Assembly (NCBI GenBank): GCA_004297985.1
Contig: SCRA01000037.1
Location: forward strand, 32,978-96,977
Reading direction: 5' to 3'
DNA: 64,000 bases
Source of the DNA: a bacterium
GTDB lineage: Bacteria; Vulcanimicrobiota; Vulcanimicrobiia; Vulcanimicrobiales; SCRA01
Below the pieces are notes generated by a model that was given only the letters and a program-made list of their open reading frames with translations, was not told the origin of the DNA and ran no database searches. Shown piece by piece: positions 1 to 9,238 of the stretch; the first letter of the stretch is position 1; each line of letters opens with the position of its first letter. The position numbers and the translations under genes are program-made.

Positions 1-701
1 GCCGCGTTGATGATCGGCACCTGCGCCGGGTGAATCGCCATCTTTCCCACGAACCCTTCGCGCCGCGCGGCGCGGCTTTCTGCCTCGAGCCTACGCTCGT
101 CTTTGAAGTCGGTGAACACGGTGTCGATCGCCGCGACTTCCGCGGCCCCCGCGGCAAGCACGCACAGGGAACGCGCGAGCCGGAAGACGTCGCCGTACGT
201 CCCGTCGGCGAGCCGGTTCTCCGAACCCAGCGCCGCCGCCAGATCTTCGGCACCCCAGGTCAATGCTTCCAGACGTGCCGACGCCCCGCGATAATCGTGC
301 AGTGCGAACAGGGAGGCGGGCGTTTCCGTCGCGATCGCGACGATGCGCGTCGCACCGGCTGGATGCCCGCCGGCCGCCTCAAACGCGCTCAAATACGCAT
401 CGAGCGTTCGGACGTCGCCGGGAACGCACTTCGGCAGCATGATGCCGTACGGCCCGGCACGCATGACGACCGCGAGATCGTCGAGCGCGGCTCCGCTGGC
501 CAGAGCGTTGATGCGCACGTAGAGCCGCGGACCGCCGCGCGCCGCCTCGATGTATGCCCGCGCGGAATCGCGGGCGATCGGACGGCGCACCTCGGCGACC
601 GAATCCTCGAGATCGAGGATCAGTGCGTCGGCCCCGCTCTCGCTGCCTTTAGCGAGCTTACGCTCGCTGTCGGCCGGGACGAACAGATATGAGCGCATCA
701 T
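1..701 (-). CDS. HpcH/HpaI aldolase family, CitE-like CoA-ester lyase (partial, C-terminus off window)
   Basis: Absent from the ORF track because it runs off the left edge; I translated it by hand. The protein begins [15 protein letters not shown] and contains [44 protein letters not shown] and [15 protein letters not shown], the ordered motifs of the CitE/HpcH TIM-barrel lyases that cleave malyl-, citramalyl- or related beta-hydroxyacyl-CoA thioesters with Mg2+. About 233 codons are visible and roughly 50 residues are missing. The start overlaps the stop of the MaoC gene (ATGA), so the two are translationally coupled; a second in-frame ATG follows immediately. Substrate cannot be told from sequence. 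Last visible gene of the IclR-led operon. Confidence 0.88.
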   Translation of the reverse strand, partial: MMRSYLFVPADSERKLAKGSESGADALILDLEDSVAEVRRPIARDSARAYIEAARGGPRLYVRINALASGAALDDLAVVMRAGPYGIMLPKCVPGDVRTLDAYLSAFEAAGGHPAGATRIVAIATETPASLFALHDYRGASARLEALTWGAEDLAAALGSENRLADGTYGDVFRLARSLCVLAAGAAEVAAIDTVFTDFKDERRLEAESRAARREGFVGKMAIHPAQVPIINA

Positions 702-1177
702 GCTGCCGCTGTGCGCTTCTTCATGAATGCGGCACGCACGCATCTCGCTACGATCTCGCCTCGCTGATTGATTGCCTGATGCTCGAATTCGACGATCCCG
801 GCGTCGGACCGGGAACGGCTGCTGCGCTTCGAGCGAACGGTCGTCCGCGCGCGCAGCGTGTCGCCGTGGAACACCGGCTTCGGAAAGGTGACCTCGCTCA
901 TCCCGAGATTCGCGATCGTCGTTCCGAGCGTCGTCTCACCGACCGTCATCCCGACCAGGAGTCCGAGGGTGAAGAGACTGTTGACCAAGCGCTGCCCGAA
1001 CTCGGTCGTCTTGGCGTACTCCTCGTCCAGATGTAATGGCTGTGGATTCATGGTCAGCGAGCTGAACAACACGTTGTCCATCTCGGTGACCGTGCGCGTC
1101 GGCGCGTGTTCGAATACTTGTCCGTCGGAAAACTCTTCGAAATACAGCCCTGCCACGTCGGATCTGCTCCTCTCCAT
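698..1177 (-). CDS. MaoC-family hot-dog hydratase
   Basis: A 159-residue single hot-dog protein. The hydratase motif is seen as [14 protein letters not shown], a variant of the usual GDxNPxHxD found in MaoC proteins that hydrate mesaconyl- or itaconyl-type CoA thioesters. It abuts the acyl-CoA dehydrogenase stop directly (TAG then ATG) and overlaps the lyase start. The order dehydrogenase, MaoC, CitE-like lyase is the same as I recall for Mycobacterium tuberculosis Rv2500c-Rv2499c-Rv2498c. I infer that it hydrates the enoyl-CoA made by the dehydrogenase so that the lyase can cleave the hydroxyacyl-CoA. Confidence 0.85.
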   Translation of the reverse strand: MERSRSDVAGLYFEEFSDGQVFEHAPTRTVTEMDNVLFSSLTMNPQPLHLDEEYAKTTEFGQRLVNSLFTLGLLVGMTVGETTLGTTIANLGMSEVTFPKPVFHGDTLRARTTVRSKRSSRSRSDAGIVEFEHQAINQRGEIVARCVRAAFMKKRTAAA

Positions 1178-2347
1178 CTAGTAGGATTTCGGCAAGCCGA
1201 GCACACGTTCGGCGATGAAGTTCATGATCATGTGCGGGCTGATCGGCGCGATGCGCGGGATCAGCGCTTCGCGCAGATAGCGCTCCACATGGTACTCCTT
1301 GGCATAGCCCATCCCGCCGAGCGTCATGACCGCGGTCTCGCACGCATGAAAAGCGGCTTCCGCCGCGAGGTACTTGGCGCTGTTGGCCTCGACGCCGCAT
1401 TCTTTGCCGCGGTCGTAGGCGTCCGCCGCGCGCATCACCATGAGGTAGGCCGCTTCCACTTCCATCCAGCATCGCGCGAGGGGGTGTGCAATCCCTTGAT
1501 TTTGCCCGATCGGCCGATCGAACACGATCCGCTCCTTGGCATAGGCCGCCGCCTTGCGCAGAGCCGCGCGCCCGATTCCGACCGCCTCGGCGGCGATGAG
1601 GATGCGCTCCGGGTTCATGCCGTGCAAGATCGATTTGAAGCCGTCGCCCTCGGCCCCGATGCGGTCGGCCTCGGGAATCTCCATTCCGTTGATGAACAGC
1701 ATGTTCGAGTCGACCGCTTTGCGGCCAAGCTTTTCGATCTCGCGGACTTCAATGCCCTCGCCGCGGTGGAAGTCGGTGTAGAAGAGCGTCAGCCCGTCGG
1801 TCTTGCGTTTGACGTTCGCGCGCGGCGTCGTGCGCGCCAGCAGCAGTATTTTATTCGCGACTTGCGCCGTGGAGATCCAGATCTTTTCGCCGGTAACGAT
1901 GTAGCGATCGCCGTGCTTTTCGGCGCGCGTCATGAGTGCCGTCGTGTTGAGCCCGATGTTGGGCTCGGTGACCGCAAAACACGCCTTATCCGCTCCGGCA
2001 ATGAGCGGTGGCAGCATGCGCGCCTTTTGTTCGTCGCTTCCAAAGACGACGACAGGCTGCAAGCCGAAGATGTTCATGTGGATCGCCGATGCGCCGCTCA
2101 TGGCTGCGCCCGATTCCGCGATCGCCTCGAGCAGGATCGCGGCTTCGGTGATCCCCAGGCCCGCGCCGCCGTACGCTTCGGGCATCGCGATGCCGAGCCA
2201 GCCCGCCTGCGCGATCGCGGCATGAAATTCCTCCGGGAAGCCGCCGTGGCGGTCCTTCTCGAGCCAGTAGCTGTCGTCGAAGCGCGCGCACAGCTTGAGG
2301 ATCGAGTCGCGTATCGTCTGCTGCTCTTCGTTCAGTTCGAAATCCAT
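1178..2347 (-). CDS. Acyl-CoA dehydrogenase
   Basis: 389 residues, full length for the FAD-dependent acyl-CoA dehydrogenase family. Visible motifs are CFAVTEPNIGLNTTALMTRA and GEKIWISTAQVA (flavin and substrate region), DRPIGQNQGIAHPLA, and GGMGYAKEYHVERYLRE, where the Glu of KEY sits at the position of the catalytic base in MCAD-type enzymes. It should oxidise a short-chain or branched acyl-CoA to the enoyl-CoA, passing electrons to ETF; no etf genes are in the window. It lies 10 bases after livF and directly before the MaoC gene, so transport and degradation share one transcript. The substrate is unknown. Confidence 0.92.
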   Translation of the reverse strand: MDFELNEEQQTIRDSILKLCARFDDSYWLEKDRHGGFPEEFHAAIAQAGWLGIAMPEAYGGAGLGITEAAILLEAIAESGAAMSGASAIHMNIFGLQPVVVFGSDEQKARMLPPLIAGADKACFAVTEPNIGLNTTALMTRAEKHGDRYIVTGEKIWISTAQVANKILLLARTTPRANVKRKTDGLTLFYTDFHRGEGIEVREIEKLGRKAVDSNMLFINGMEIPEADRIGAEGDGFKSILHGMNPERILIAAEAVGIGRAALRKAAAYAKERIVFDRPIGQNQGIAHPLARCWMEVEAAYLMVMRAADAYDRGKECGVEANSAKYLAAEAAFHACETAVMTLGGMGYAKEYHVERYLREALIPRIAPISPHMIMNFIAERVLGLPKSY

Positions 2348-2357
2348 GCCGTCTCCG

Positions 2358-3053
2358 TCAACCGATGTAGCTCTCGAGGACTCTGGGATCGCGCGCGACG
2401 CTTTTCGCCGGCCCGTCGAAGACGCATACGCCTGCGGCCATCACGTAGGCGTGCGTTGCGCGGCGCAGCACTTCGTGCGCGTTTTGCTCGATCTGCACGA
2501 TCGTCAAGCCGTCGGCGTTGAGCGCGGCGAGGCGCTCGAAGACTTGCGCGACGAGCAGCGGCATGAGGCCCCACGAAATCTCGTCGACAAGTAAGAGGTT
2601 AGGACGATCCATGAGCGCACGCGCGAGCGCGAGCATCTGCTGCTCACCGCCCGAGAGCGTCGCCGCCGCCTGCATGCGCCGTTCAGCCAAGCGTGGGAAG
2701 AGCGCGAACGCTTCGTCGAGTCCGCGCCGGACCTCTGCGCCGGCGCGTGAGAACGCCCCGACGCGCAAGTTCTCCTCTACGCTCATCGCGCCGAAGAGCT
2801 GTCGCCCTTCCGGCACGTAGCCGATACCGCGCCGCTGGCGCTCCCATGCCGGAAGCTTGCTGATGTCCTCGCCGGCGATCGCGATCGTCCCTTGATGAGG
2901 AACGAGGCCGCAGATCGCACGCGCAAGCGAGGTTTTCCCCGCGCCATTGGGACCGACGATCGCAATCCACGAGCCGGTCTCCGCGCGCAAACTGACGCCG
3001 CGCACCGCCAGTGCTTGCCCGTACCGGACGGCGACGTTGCGGACGTCGAGCAT
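2358..3053 (-). CDS. livF: Branched-chain-type ABC transporter, ATPase LivF (first LIV system)
   Basis: 231 residues. Walker A is GPNGAGKTS, the signature is LSGGEQQ, and Walker B appears as LLLVDEISWGL instead of the common LLLDEPSLGL, so the D-loop is slightly unusual. RQLFGAMSVEENLRVG is the typical LivF Q-loop region. It is the second ATPase of a heteromeric LIV-family importer with the LivG gene immediately upstream (no gap). Its transported substrate is probably the acid or amino acid fed to the downstream acyl-CoA dehydrogenase, MaoC and lyase enzymes, by context only. Confidence 0.92.
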   Translation of the reverse strand: MLDVRNVAVRYGQALAVRGVSLRAETGSWIAIVGPNGAGKTSLARAICGLVPHQGTIAIAGEDISKLPAWERQRRGIGYVPEGRQLFGAMSVEENLRVGAFSRAGAEVRRGLDEAFALFPRLAERRMQAAATLSGGEQQMLALARALMDRPNLLLVDEISWGLMPLLVAQVFERLAALNADGLTIVQIEQNAHEVLRRATHAYVMAAGVCVFDGPAKSVARDPRVLESYIG

Positions 3054-3776
3054 CTAGCCGCCCTCCGGCGTATCGCCCAGATACGCGTGAATGACCGCGG
3101 GATCGGACCGGATCTGCGCCGGCGTCCCCTGTGCGATGACCCTACCCTGTTCCATCACGACGGCACGATCGCACAGCGGAAGCGCGAGGCGTACGTTGTG
3201 CTCCACCATGACGACCGCGGCTCGTACTTTCACCGACTCGATGAGTCGGAGCATCATCGCAGATTCTCCATCGGTGAGCCCTGCCAACGGTTCGTCGAGC
3301 AAGATCAGGCGCGGCTGCACCATGAGCGCGCGCGCAACCTCGAACCGCTTGAGCATACCGAGCGTGAGCGAGCCGGCAGGGTCGTTGGCGCGATCGGCAA
3401 GGCCGACGCCGGCGAGCAGTTGGAGTGCGTCCTGCTCCGGAGTACGGCTTAGTGCTCCCTCGCTCGCGACGACGGCGAGCAAATTCTCCATGATCGAAAG
3501 GGCACGAAACGGACGGACGACTTGGAACGTACGCGCAATCCCCAAGCGCGCACGCCGGAAGGCCGGGAAGCGTGTCACGTCGTCGCCGCCGAAGCGAATC
3601 GTCCCCGCATCGGGGTAATAGGCGCCCGCAATCAGGTTGAATAGCGTCGTCTTGCCTGCGCCGTTGGGACCGAAGAGTCCGACGAGCTCTCCCGGCTCGA
3701 CCGTGAAGTCGACGCCGTCGACCGCATGAAGCCCGCCGAAACGCTTGCGCACGCCCGCGGCTTCGAGGCAACTCAT
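3054..3776 (-). CDS. livG: Branched-chain-type ABC transporter, ATPase LivG (first LIV system)
   Basis: The ORF track extends this to 4097, but the extension is a low-complexity Arg-rich shadow of livM. I place the start at the ATG giving MSCLEAAGVRKRFGG, which overlaps the livM stop by ATGA. This gives 240 residues, normal for LivG. Walker A is FGPNGAGKTT, the signature region is SLTLGMLKRFEVARAL (a degenerate LSGGQ, as often in LivG), Walker B is LILLDEPLAGL, and the switch histidine is in VMVEHNVRLAL. It is the cytoplasmic ATPase partner of LivF. Confidence 0.92.
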   Translation of the reverse strand: MSCLEAAGVRKRFGGLHAVDGVDFTVEPGELVGLFGPNGAGKTTLFNLIAGAYYPDAGTIRFGGDDVTRFPAFRRARLGIARTFQVVRPFRALSIMENLLAVVASEGALSRTPEQDALQLLAGVGLADRANDPAGSLTLGMLKRFEVARALMVQPRLILLDEPLAGLTDGESAMMLRLIESVKVRAAVVMVEHNVRLALPLCDRAVVMEQGRVIAQGTPAQIRSDPAVIHAYLGDTPEGG

Positions 3777-4708
3777 CGTGCCGTCTCCAATGCCGCTCGA
3801 TACGTGCGCCGCCGCTGCAGCAAGCGGCGCGCGGCGCCGATGATCCCGTCGCGCAAGAACAGGGTGACGAGCAGAATCAGCAGACCGACGATCACGAGGT
3901 GCAGCGACGGCGCTACGATCTGCAAGATCTCGCGTAAGCCGACGTAGAGGATCGCGCCGGCGACGGGGCCGAGCGCCGTTTCGACGCCGCCGATGAGCGG
4001 CACCGCGAGCGCGACGATCGACGTATCGACGGAAAACACCGACTCTGGATGCAGCGAGGCAATGAAGAGCGCATGAATACCGCCTGCCAGCCCGCACAGC
4101 GCGGCGCTTGCGCAGAAGACCCCGATCTTCAGGCGCGTGGCATCGATGCCAACGGCGGCTGCCGCATCTTCATCGCCTTTGATCGCGAGCAGGCGCACAC
4201 CCGTACGGCTGCGGCGCAATAGTGCGAAGGCGATGGTCGCGCCCGCGGCAGTCAACACCATCAGCACATGTGGGAGCGACGTCGGCAGAATCTCCTGCAG
4301 GGTCGTGCCGGCGGCACCGCCCGCAGCCGGAAGTTTACGCACGCCGAGCAGCAACAATTCTTGGAAGAACAGCGTCGCGAACGTGAACGCCGTCCCGCGC
4401 AGCCGCAGGCTGGTCACGCCGATGACGAGGGAGGCGAATGCGGTCACAGCGACCGCGGCGACCAGCGCAAGCGTGATCGGCCAGCCGCCGTTGATCGCCA
4501 GCACCGCGGTGTAGGCCCCGATCCCCGCCAGCGCCCCGTGCGTGAACGAGACGTAGCCGGTGAGGCCCGACATCATGTTCCACGCTTGTCCGAGCACGAG
4601 ATAGTACGCCGCGTAGTAAACGAGCGTGCCTGCGTAGACCGATACCCCGGCGAACGGCATCACCGCGGCGAGGGCCGCGGCCGCCACGGTAATCGCGGCG
4701 AAGCGCAC
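3773..4708 (-). CDS. livM: Branched-chain-type ABC transporter, permease LivM (first LIV system)
   Basis: The 541-residue ORF in the track is an over-extension through livH; the permease proper is its last ~311 residues. YAAYYLVLGQAWNMMSGLTG, FTHGALAGIGAYTA and VGIDATRLKIGVFCASAALCGLAGG are LivM hallmarks, the last being the coupling-helix region. I chose the GTG that gives VRFAAITVAAAALAAVMPF, 8 bases after the livH stop; a CTG slightly upstream has the better-spaced GGAG, and the ATG at MPFAGV is a third option. About eight to ten membrane segments are expected. Confidence 0.88.
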   Translation of the reverse strand: MRFAAITVAAAALAAVMPFAGVSVYAGTLVYYAAYYLVLGQAWNMMSGLTGYVSFTHGALAGIGAYTAVLAINGGWPITLALVAAVAVTAFASLVIGVTSLRLRGTAFTFATLFFQELLLLGVRKLPAAGGAAGTTLQEILPTSLPHVLMVLTAAGATIAFALLRRSRTGVRLLAIKGDEDAAAAVGIDATRLKIGVFCASAALCGLAGGIHALFIASLHPESVFSVDTSIVALAVPLIGGVETALGPVAGAILYVGLREILQIVAPSLHLVIVGLLILLVTLFLRDGIIGAARRLLQRRRTYRAALETAR

Positions 4709-4716
4709 GAGCGGGT

Positions 4717-5583
4717 TCAGGTTGCGCTCCGCGCGCCGAGCAGTCCGTGCGGACGGACGAGCAGGGCCACGTACAGCAACACGTAGGTCATGATCTGCGC
4801 CCATGAATCGTCGAGGAAGTAGCTCGCGAAACTGTGCAGCAGGCCGATGGCGAGCGCGGCGACGAGCGCGCCGCTGATACTGCCGAGGCCGCCGACGATG
4901 ACGACCACGAATCCATCGAGCAGCCACTCGTGGCCGACGTTCGGCGTCGTGGTACCGATGAAGCTGATGAGTGCGCCGCAGATCGCCGCGAGCGCGACGG
5001 AGACGCTGAACGCGAGGCGTTCGCTCGCGACGACGTTGACGCCGCATGCGGCGGCCGCCTCGCGATTCTGCGCGACGGCGCGAAACCCGAGGCCGGTGCG
5101 AGCACGAGAGACCAGCGCCAGCGTTGCGGCTCCGACGATGACGCATGCGACGAGCACCGTGATGCTGCGCCAGCCGACGACGACGCCGGCCAGCGTCACG
5201 TTGCCGGCGGGTCCCGCCGAATACGTGCGGAAATCGCCGCCGAACGCAAGCGCGAAGAGCCCGAGGCCGACGATGGAGAGCGCGTACGTCGCCATCAATG
5301 CCTCGAGTTCGGGGCGCCCGGCAAGGCGTGAGATGACGAGCATTTGCACGGCGAGTCCGATCGTCGCGCCGAGCAGCGCGGCGATCGGGATGCCCCATAG
5401 CGGCGAGACACCGGTAGTGGTGACCAAGAGGTACGTCGCGTAGGCGCCGAGCGTGATGAACTCGCCGTGCGCGAAATTCACCAGCCGCATCACACCGAAT
5501 ACGAGCGCGAGGCCCAGCGCGACGAGCCCGAGTAGTGAGCCGAAGACAAGCCCGTTGATCGCGAGCTGCAGTATCAGCGTCAA
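4717..5583 (-). CDS. livH: Branched-chain-type ABC transporter, permease LivH (first LIV system)
   Basis: 288 residues and strongly hydrophobic. LVFGVMRLVNFAHGEFITLGAY is the canonical LivH N-terminal region and GTTTPNVGHEWLLDGFVVVIVGGLGSISGALV the C-terminal one, with the coupling helix around VAQNREAAAACGVNV. It pairs with LivM to form the inner-membrane channel. It sits 4 bases after the binding-protein gene, so the five transport genes are tightly packed in the order binding protein, H, M, G, F. Confidence 0.92.
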   Translation of the reverse strand: MTLILQLAINGLVFGSLLGLVALGLALVFGVMRLVNFAHGEFITLGAYATYLLVTTTGVSPLWGIPIAALLGATIGLAVQMLVISRLAGRPELEALMATYALSIVGLGLFALAFGGDFRTYSAGPAGNVTLAGVVVGWRSITVLVACVIVGAATLALVSRARTGLGFRAVAQNREAAAACGVNVVASERLAFSVSVALAAICGALISFIGTTTPNVGHEWLLDGFVVVIVGGLGSISGALVAALAIGLLHSFASYFLDDSWAQIMTYVLLYVALLVRPHGLLGARSAT

Positions 5584-5587
5584 GGGA

Positions 5588-6757
5588 CTACTTCCAGGCG
5601 GGCTTCGGCCACAGTGCTTGAGCGGGATCGCGGATGACCTTGGATTCGCCGCTCACCCACTGCGTGAGCGTGTAGCGGTAGCCTTCTTGCTGCAGCTTGC
5701 TGTTGAGCTTGTACGTTCCGAGCACGGTGGGCATCGTCGTGGTTGCGATGAAGTCGCGGATGCCGTTCTTGTCCGGCCCTTTGGCCTTGATTGCCGCTTC
5801 GAGGACTTGTCCCGCGGCATACGCGGCGGCTGAGTGGTATGACGGCAGCCGGTTGAACTTAGCCTTGTAGGCAGCGGTGAACGTCTTGCTCGCGCTGTCG
5901 GTGAAGGTCGATTCCCACGCGGAGCGGCCGAAGATGCCGCTGGCGTCGCCAGCGAGCGCGGTCTTCGTAACGCCGTCTGCCGCTTGAATGAAATGATAGG
6001 CGACGGGGTTGTAGCCGCGCTCGATCATCTTGCGTGTGAGCGCGATGCTCGGCTGATAGTACCCGCCCATCGAGACGGCGTCGGCCTTCGATGAAATAAT
6101 GCGCTCGACGATCGAGCTGAAATCCTGCGACCCCGGCGCATAGCCGAAGGCTTCGGCCGAAAGCCCCATCTTTTTCGCTTCCTCCATGGCCCAATTCTTG
6201 GCACCGATCGAGAACGGCGATTCTTCGTAGACGATCGCGAGATGCTTGATCGCTTTCCCTTTGCTCGCGATCACTTTGAGAAAGCCTTCATGATCGTAGG
6301 TCGAGGACGGAAACGCTTGAACGGTCCAGTGGAGCTTGCGGCGCTCCCATATCGAGCTGTCCGAAGCGATCGTTCCGAGCATCGGCACGCCGGCGCGTTC
6401 TGCGACGGTCGCGGCGGCATCGGTGATCGGACTCGAGTACGGCCCGAGGATCGCGACGACGCCGTCACGGGAGATGAGCCGCTCGGTCAGCACGGCGGCC
6501 GTGTCTGGATTGCTTTCGTCATCGTACGTGATCAGTTGAACCGGCCGGCCGTTGATTCCGCCGTGCGCGTTCACCTCTTGCAGCCAGAGCTGATAACCTT
6601 CTTGGACGTACTTGGCCGAATCGGAGAACCGTCCGGTCAACGAGAGCGCGGCGCCGATCTTGATGGGATCGGCCGCCGTCACCGGCCTCGAGCCGATGAC
6701 GGCGAAGGCGAGGATGAGTGCTACGGCAGCGAGCCGCGTGACCGTTCGAGATATCAT
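5588..6757 (-). CDS. LIV-type periplasmic binding protein (first LIV system)
   Basis: 389 residues. A Sec signal peptide is visible (MISRTVTRLAAVALILAFAVIG, cleavage near PVTAA-DP). IKIGAALSLTGRFSDSAKYV, HGGINGRPVQLITYDDESNP and ILGPYSSP are the periplasmic-binding-fold motifs of the LivK/AmiC family. It captures the substrate for the LivHMGF transporter downstream. The start ATG overlaps the IclR stop by ATGA and is preceded by a strong AGGAGGAGG ribosome-binding site inside the regulator gene, so it may be translated more than the regulator. Confidence 0.9.
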   Translation of the reverse strand: MISRTVTRLAAVALILAFAVIGSRPVTAADPIKIGAALSLTGRFSDSAKYVQEGYQLWLQEVNAHGGINGRPVQLITYDDESNPDTAAVLTERLISRDGVVAILGPYSSPITDAAATVAERAGVPMLGTIASDSSIWERRKLHWTVQAFPSSTYDHEGFLKVIASKGKAIKHLAIVYEESPFSIGAKNWAMEEAKKMGLSAEAFGYAPGSQDFSSIVERIISSKADAVSMGGYYQPSIALTRKMIERGYNPVAYHFIQAADGVTKTALAGDASGIFGRSAWESTFTDSASKTFTAAYKAKFNRLPSYHSAAAYAAGQVLEAAIKAKGPDKNGIRDFIATTTMPTVLGTYKLNSKLQQEGYRYTLTQWVSGESKVIRDPAQALWPKPAWK

Positions 6758-7602
6758 GAACGTTCCTCCTCCTGACGTGGACTAAAGTGTTGCGAGATGT
6801 CCATGGCTGCCTCACGCAGCGCTTCGCCGAGCCTCGAAATACCGATCCGTTCGATCTGCTCGCCGATGCCGAGCGCGACCAGGATGTGGGGGATGCGACC
6901 CGCTGGGTCGAGTACCGGAGCGGCGATAATCGTCACTCCGTTGATGTAGTTGCCGACGTCGACGCCGTACCCTTGACGGCGCGTTTCTTCGACCTGCCGT
7001 TTCCATGCGTTGAAAGAAGGCGCCGCATCCCAGCGCAACGCGGCGAACGCGCGCTCGAGTTCCGGGGGCGAGTATGAGCCGAACGCCGCGACACAGCGCC
7101 CGCTTGCGCTGATCAGCAGCGGGAAGCGGCTGCCGATGTCGACGTGCAGGCGCAGCGCGCGCTCGGTGCGCGAGATTGCGACGACGACCAGATGTTTGCG
7201 CGCAAGCGGCTGAAGCGCAATCGTCGTCATATCGAACGTGCGGGCGATCCGGTCGATCGCCGGCTGCAGCACGCGATAAAAACTCTCTTCCTGCAGCAAT
7301 GAACCCGCGAGCGTGAGGATCCCCGCATCGAGCGTGTAGCGCTTCGTCTCCGGATTAACGGCAACGATTCCCTCGTCGACGAGGGCGCGCAAGATGTGCA
7401 GGCACGTGCTCGGGACGAGGTCCAGCGTTCGGGCGATCGCGCCCCCGCCGAGCGGAACGTCGCTCTTTGCGAGGAGGCGCAAGATCTTGATGGCCCGCGT
7501 CACGGCAGGAGCATGCTGAGCGGCCCTGTCGTCGCCAGGTGTCAGAAGGAGGCTCCTCTCGTTCGGAGCGATGCCCTGATGCTCCAGGCGTGCCCGTTTC
7601 AT
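6754..7602 (-). CDS. IclR-family transcriptional regulator
   Basis: I start at the ATG of MKRARLEHQGIAP rather than the upstream MIPGPF start, which would run into the opposite gene; this gives 282 residues. A winged-helix N-domain (AVTRAIKILRLLAKSDVPLG, IARTLDLVPSTCLHILRAL) is followed by the IclR effector domain (FDMTTIALQPLARKHLVVV ... ISASGRCVAAFG ... GYGVDVGNYINGVTIIAAPV). It is the first gene of the transporter-degradation operon and is divergent from the acyl-CoA ligase. A perfect palindrome two bases upstream of its ATG is the likely autoregulatory operator. The ligand is unknown, possibly the transported acid or its CoA ester. Confidence 0.9.
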   Translation of the reverse strand: MKRARLEHQGIAPNERSLLLTPGDDRAAQHAPAVTRAIKILRLLAKSDVPLGGGAIARTLDLVPSTCLHILRALVDEGIVAVNPETKRYTLDAGILTLAGSLLQEESFYRVLQPAIDRIARTFDMTTIALQPLARKHLVVVAISRTERALRLHVDIGSRFPLLISASGRCVAAFGSYSPPELERAFAALRWDAAPSFNAWKRQVEETRRQGYGVDVGNYINGVTIIAAPVLDPAGRIPHILVALGIGEQIERIGISRLGEALREAAMDISQHFSPRQEEERS

Positions 7603-7603
7603 A

Positions 7604-7623
7604 GGTGAAACGTGACTTTCACC
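7604..7623. promoter_or_regulatory. Palindromic operator candidate between iclR and the acyl-CoA ligase
   Basis: GGTGAAA-CGTGAC-TTTCACC is a perfect inverted repeat with 7-base arms and a 6-base spacer, located in the 64-base gap between divergent genes and directly upstream of the iclR ATG. Position and size fit an IclR-type site controlling both directions; binding by this regulator is inference. Confidence 0.6.
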
Positions 7624-7666
7624 AAAAAAAGATATTCCCCTTCCGCCGCGAAATGGCCCCGGGATC

Positions 7667-9238
7667 ATGGCAAAACTGACCGACTATTCCAGCTACGCCG
7701 ACGCTCAGAAGCACTTCACGATGGAGCGGCTCTGGGAGCTCTTCGATGGAAACGAACGTGCGCTGAACATCGCGCACGAGTGCATCGATCGCTACGCCGG
7801 CGATCCGCGCCGCATCGCGGTGCGTATCGCGCACGCCGACGGTACGGACGAAGCGCTCACCTTTTGCGCCCTCTCCGAGGCGTCATCGCGTTTCGCGCAT
7901 GAATTGCGCGAGCGAGGCGTCGCGCCCGGCGATCGCATCGCGATCATGCTCGAGCCCTCGTTCGCCTTTTACGCGACGCTCTTCGGAACGATCAAGTGCG
8001 GGGCCGTTGCGGTTCCGCTGTTTACCGCGTTCGGACCGGACGGCGTGCGCTTGCGAATCGATGATTGCGCGCCACGCTTGCTTTTCACGAATAAAGAAAA
8101 GGCCGCCGAGCTCGCCGGATCGCTCACGCTCGAAACGGTGATCGCCGATGCGGAGTTCCTCGGCGCGCTCGAGCGTCATCCCGCGACGTTCGAGACCATG
8201 ACGCGCGCCGATGATTTAGCCGTCTTCCAATACACGTCCGGCACGACGCGCGAGCTACCCGCCGCGATCCGTCACAAACACCACGCGATCGTCCTCGTGA
8301 TGATCGCGGGGCTGTACGGAACGGGCATCCGGCCCGGCGATCGTTATTTTTGTCCGTCGTCGCCGGCGTGGGGTCACGGGCTGTGGCACGGCACGCTAGC
8401 GCCACTCGCGCTCGGCCTGGAAACCGGCGTCTATGCAGGCAAATTCGACCCTGAGCGCCTGCTGCGCGCGCTGCATGACTACGGAACGACCAATCTATCG
8501 GCGGCGGCGACGCACTATCGCATGATGATGCTCTCCGGCGAGGCACCGAAGTACACGTACGCGATTCGCCGCCTCACGTACACCGGTGAAGCGATCGATA
8601 GCGAGAGCCTGGACTTCGCGCAGCGCACGTTCGGCGCGCCGGTCGGCAGTATCTACGGAACGACCGAGGTCGGCGTGTGTCTGGTCTGTTATCCAGGCGC
8701 GCAGGATCTTCCGATGAAGCCGGGCTCGCTCGGCAAGGCGGTCCCCGGCGTCCATGTCGAGGTGCAAGACGCTGCGGGCGATCCGTGCCCACCGGATGTC
8801 ATCGGCGAGATCAAAGTGCGGCGCAGCGGCGCCTGGTTTCCGACCAAAGATCTTGGTTACGTGGACGCCGACGGCTATTTCTATCACGCCGGACGAGCCG
8901 ACGACGTCATCATCTCGGCCGGCTGGACGATGAGCGCAACCGAGATCGAAGGCGCGATGCTCAAGCATCCCGCGGTACAAGGCGCCGCGGTGATCGCCGT
9001 TCCGGACCCGGTGCGCGGTCAGATTGCCAAAGCCTTCGTCATTTCGAATCGGTGCGGCGACGAGGCGCTGGCCGCCGAGATCCAAGAGTTCGTTCGCGCG
9101 CACCTGAGCCGGCACGAGTTTCCGCGCGCCCTCGTCTTCGTCGAAGAATTACCAAAAACACCGGCCGGAAAAATCAACCGCAAAGCTCTGCGCGATCGCG
9201 AAGCTGCGGCCGCCAAGCTCGTTTCGAAAGGGAATTGA
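7667..9238 (+). CDS. Acyl-CoA synthetase (AMP-forming, MACS/benzoate-CoA-ligase-like)
   Basis: 523 residues, complete ANL-superfamily enzyme that adenylates a carboxylic acid and transfers it to CoA. The phosphate-binding core is YTSGTTRELPAAIRHKH, which lacks the usual GxPKG; I recall this variant from a subset of acyl-CoA synthetases. YTGEAIDSE, IYGTTEVG, HAGRADDVIISAGW and the C-terminal lysine motif PKTPAGKINRKALR are all intact. It starts just past the palindromic operator with no evident Shine-Dalgarno sequence, and its stop overlaps the next start (TGATG). It probably activates the substrate taken up by the divergent LIV system. Confidence 0.9.
   Translation: MAKLTDYSSYADAQKHFTMERLWELFDGNERALNIAHECIDRYAGDPRRIAVRIAHADGTDEALTFCALSEASSRFAHELRERGVAPGDRIAIMLEPSFAFYATLFGTIKCGAVAVPLFTAFGPDGVRLRIDDCAPRLLFTNKEKAAELAGSLTLETVIADAEFLGALERHPATFETMTRADDLAVFQYTSGTTRELPAAIRHKHHAIVLVMIAGLYGTGIRPGDRYFCPSSPAWGHGLWHGTLAPLALGLETGVYAGKFDPERLLRALHDYGTTNLSAAATHYRMMMLSGEAPKYTYAIRRLTYTGEAIDSESLDFAQRTFGAPVGSIYGTTEVGVCLVCYPGAQDLPMKPGSLGKAVPGVHVEVQDAAGDPCPPDVIGEIKVRRSGAWFPTKDLGYVDADGYFYHAGRADDVIISAGWTMSATEIEGAMLKHPAVQGAAVIAVPDPVRGQIAKAFVISNRCGDEALAAEIQEFVRAHLSRHEFPRALVFVEELPKTPAGKINRKALRDREAAAAKLVSKGN

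Noticed and set aside
30-692. 220-residue plus-strand ORF at the left edge
   Set aside because: It is the shadow of the CitE-like lyase on the minus strand, whose motifs are unmistakable.
3773-5398. 541-residue LivM protein
   Set aside because: The first ~230 residues are Arg-rich out-of-frame livH sequence; LivM proper begins just after the livH stop.
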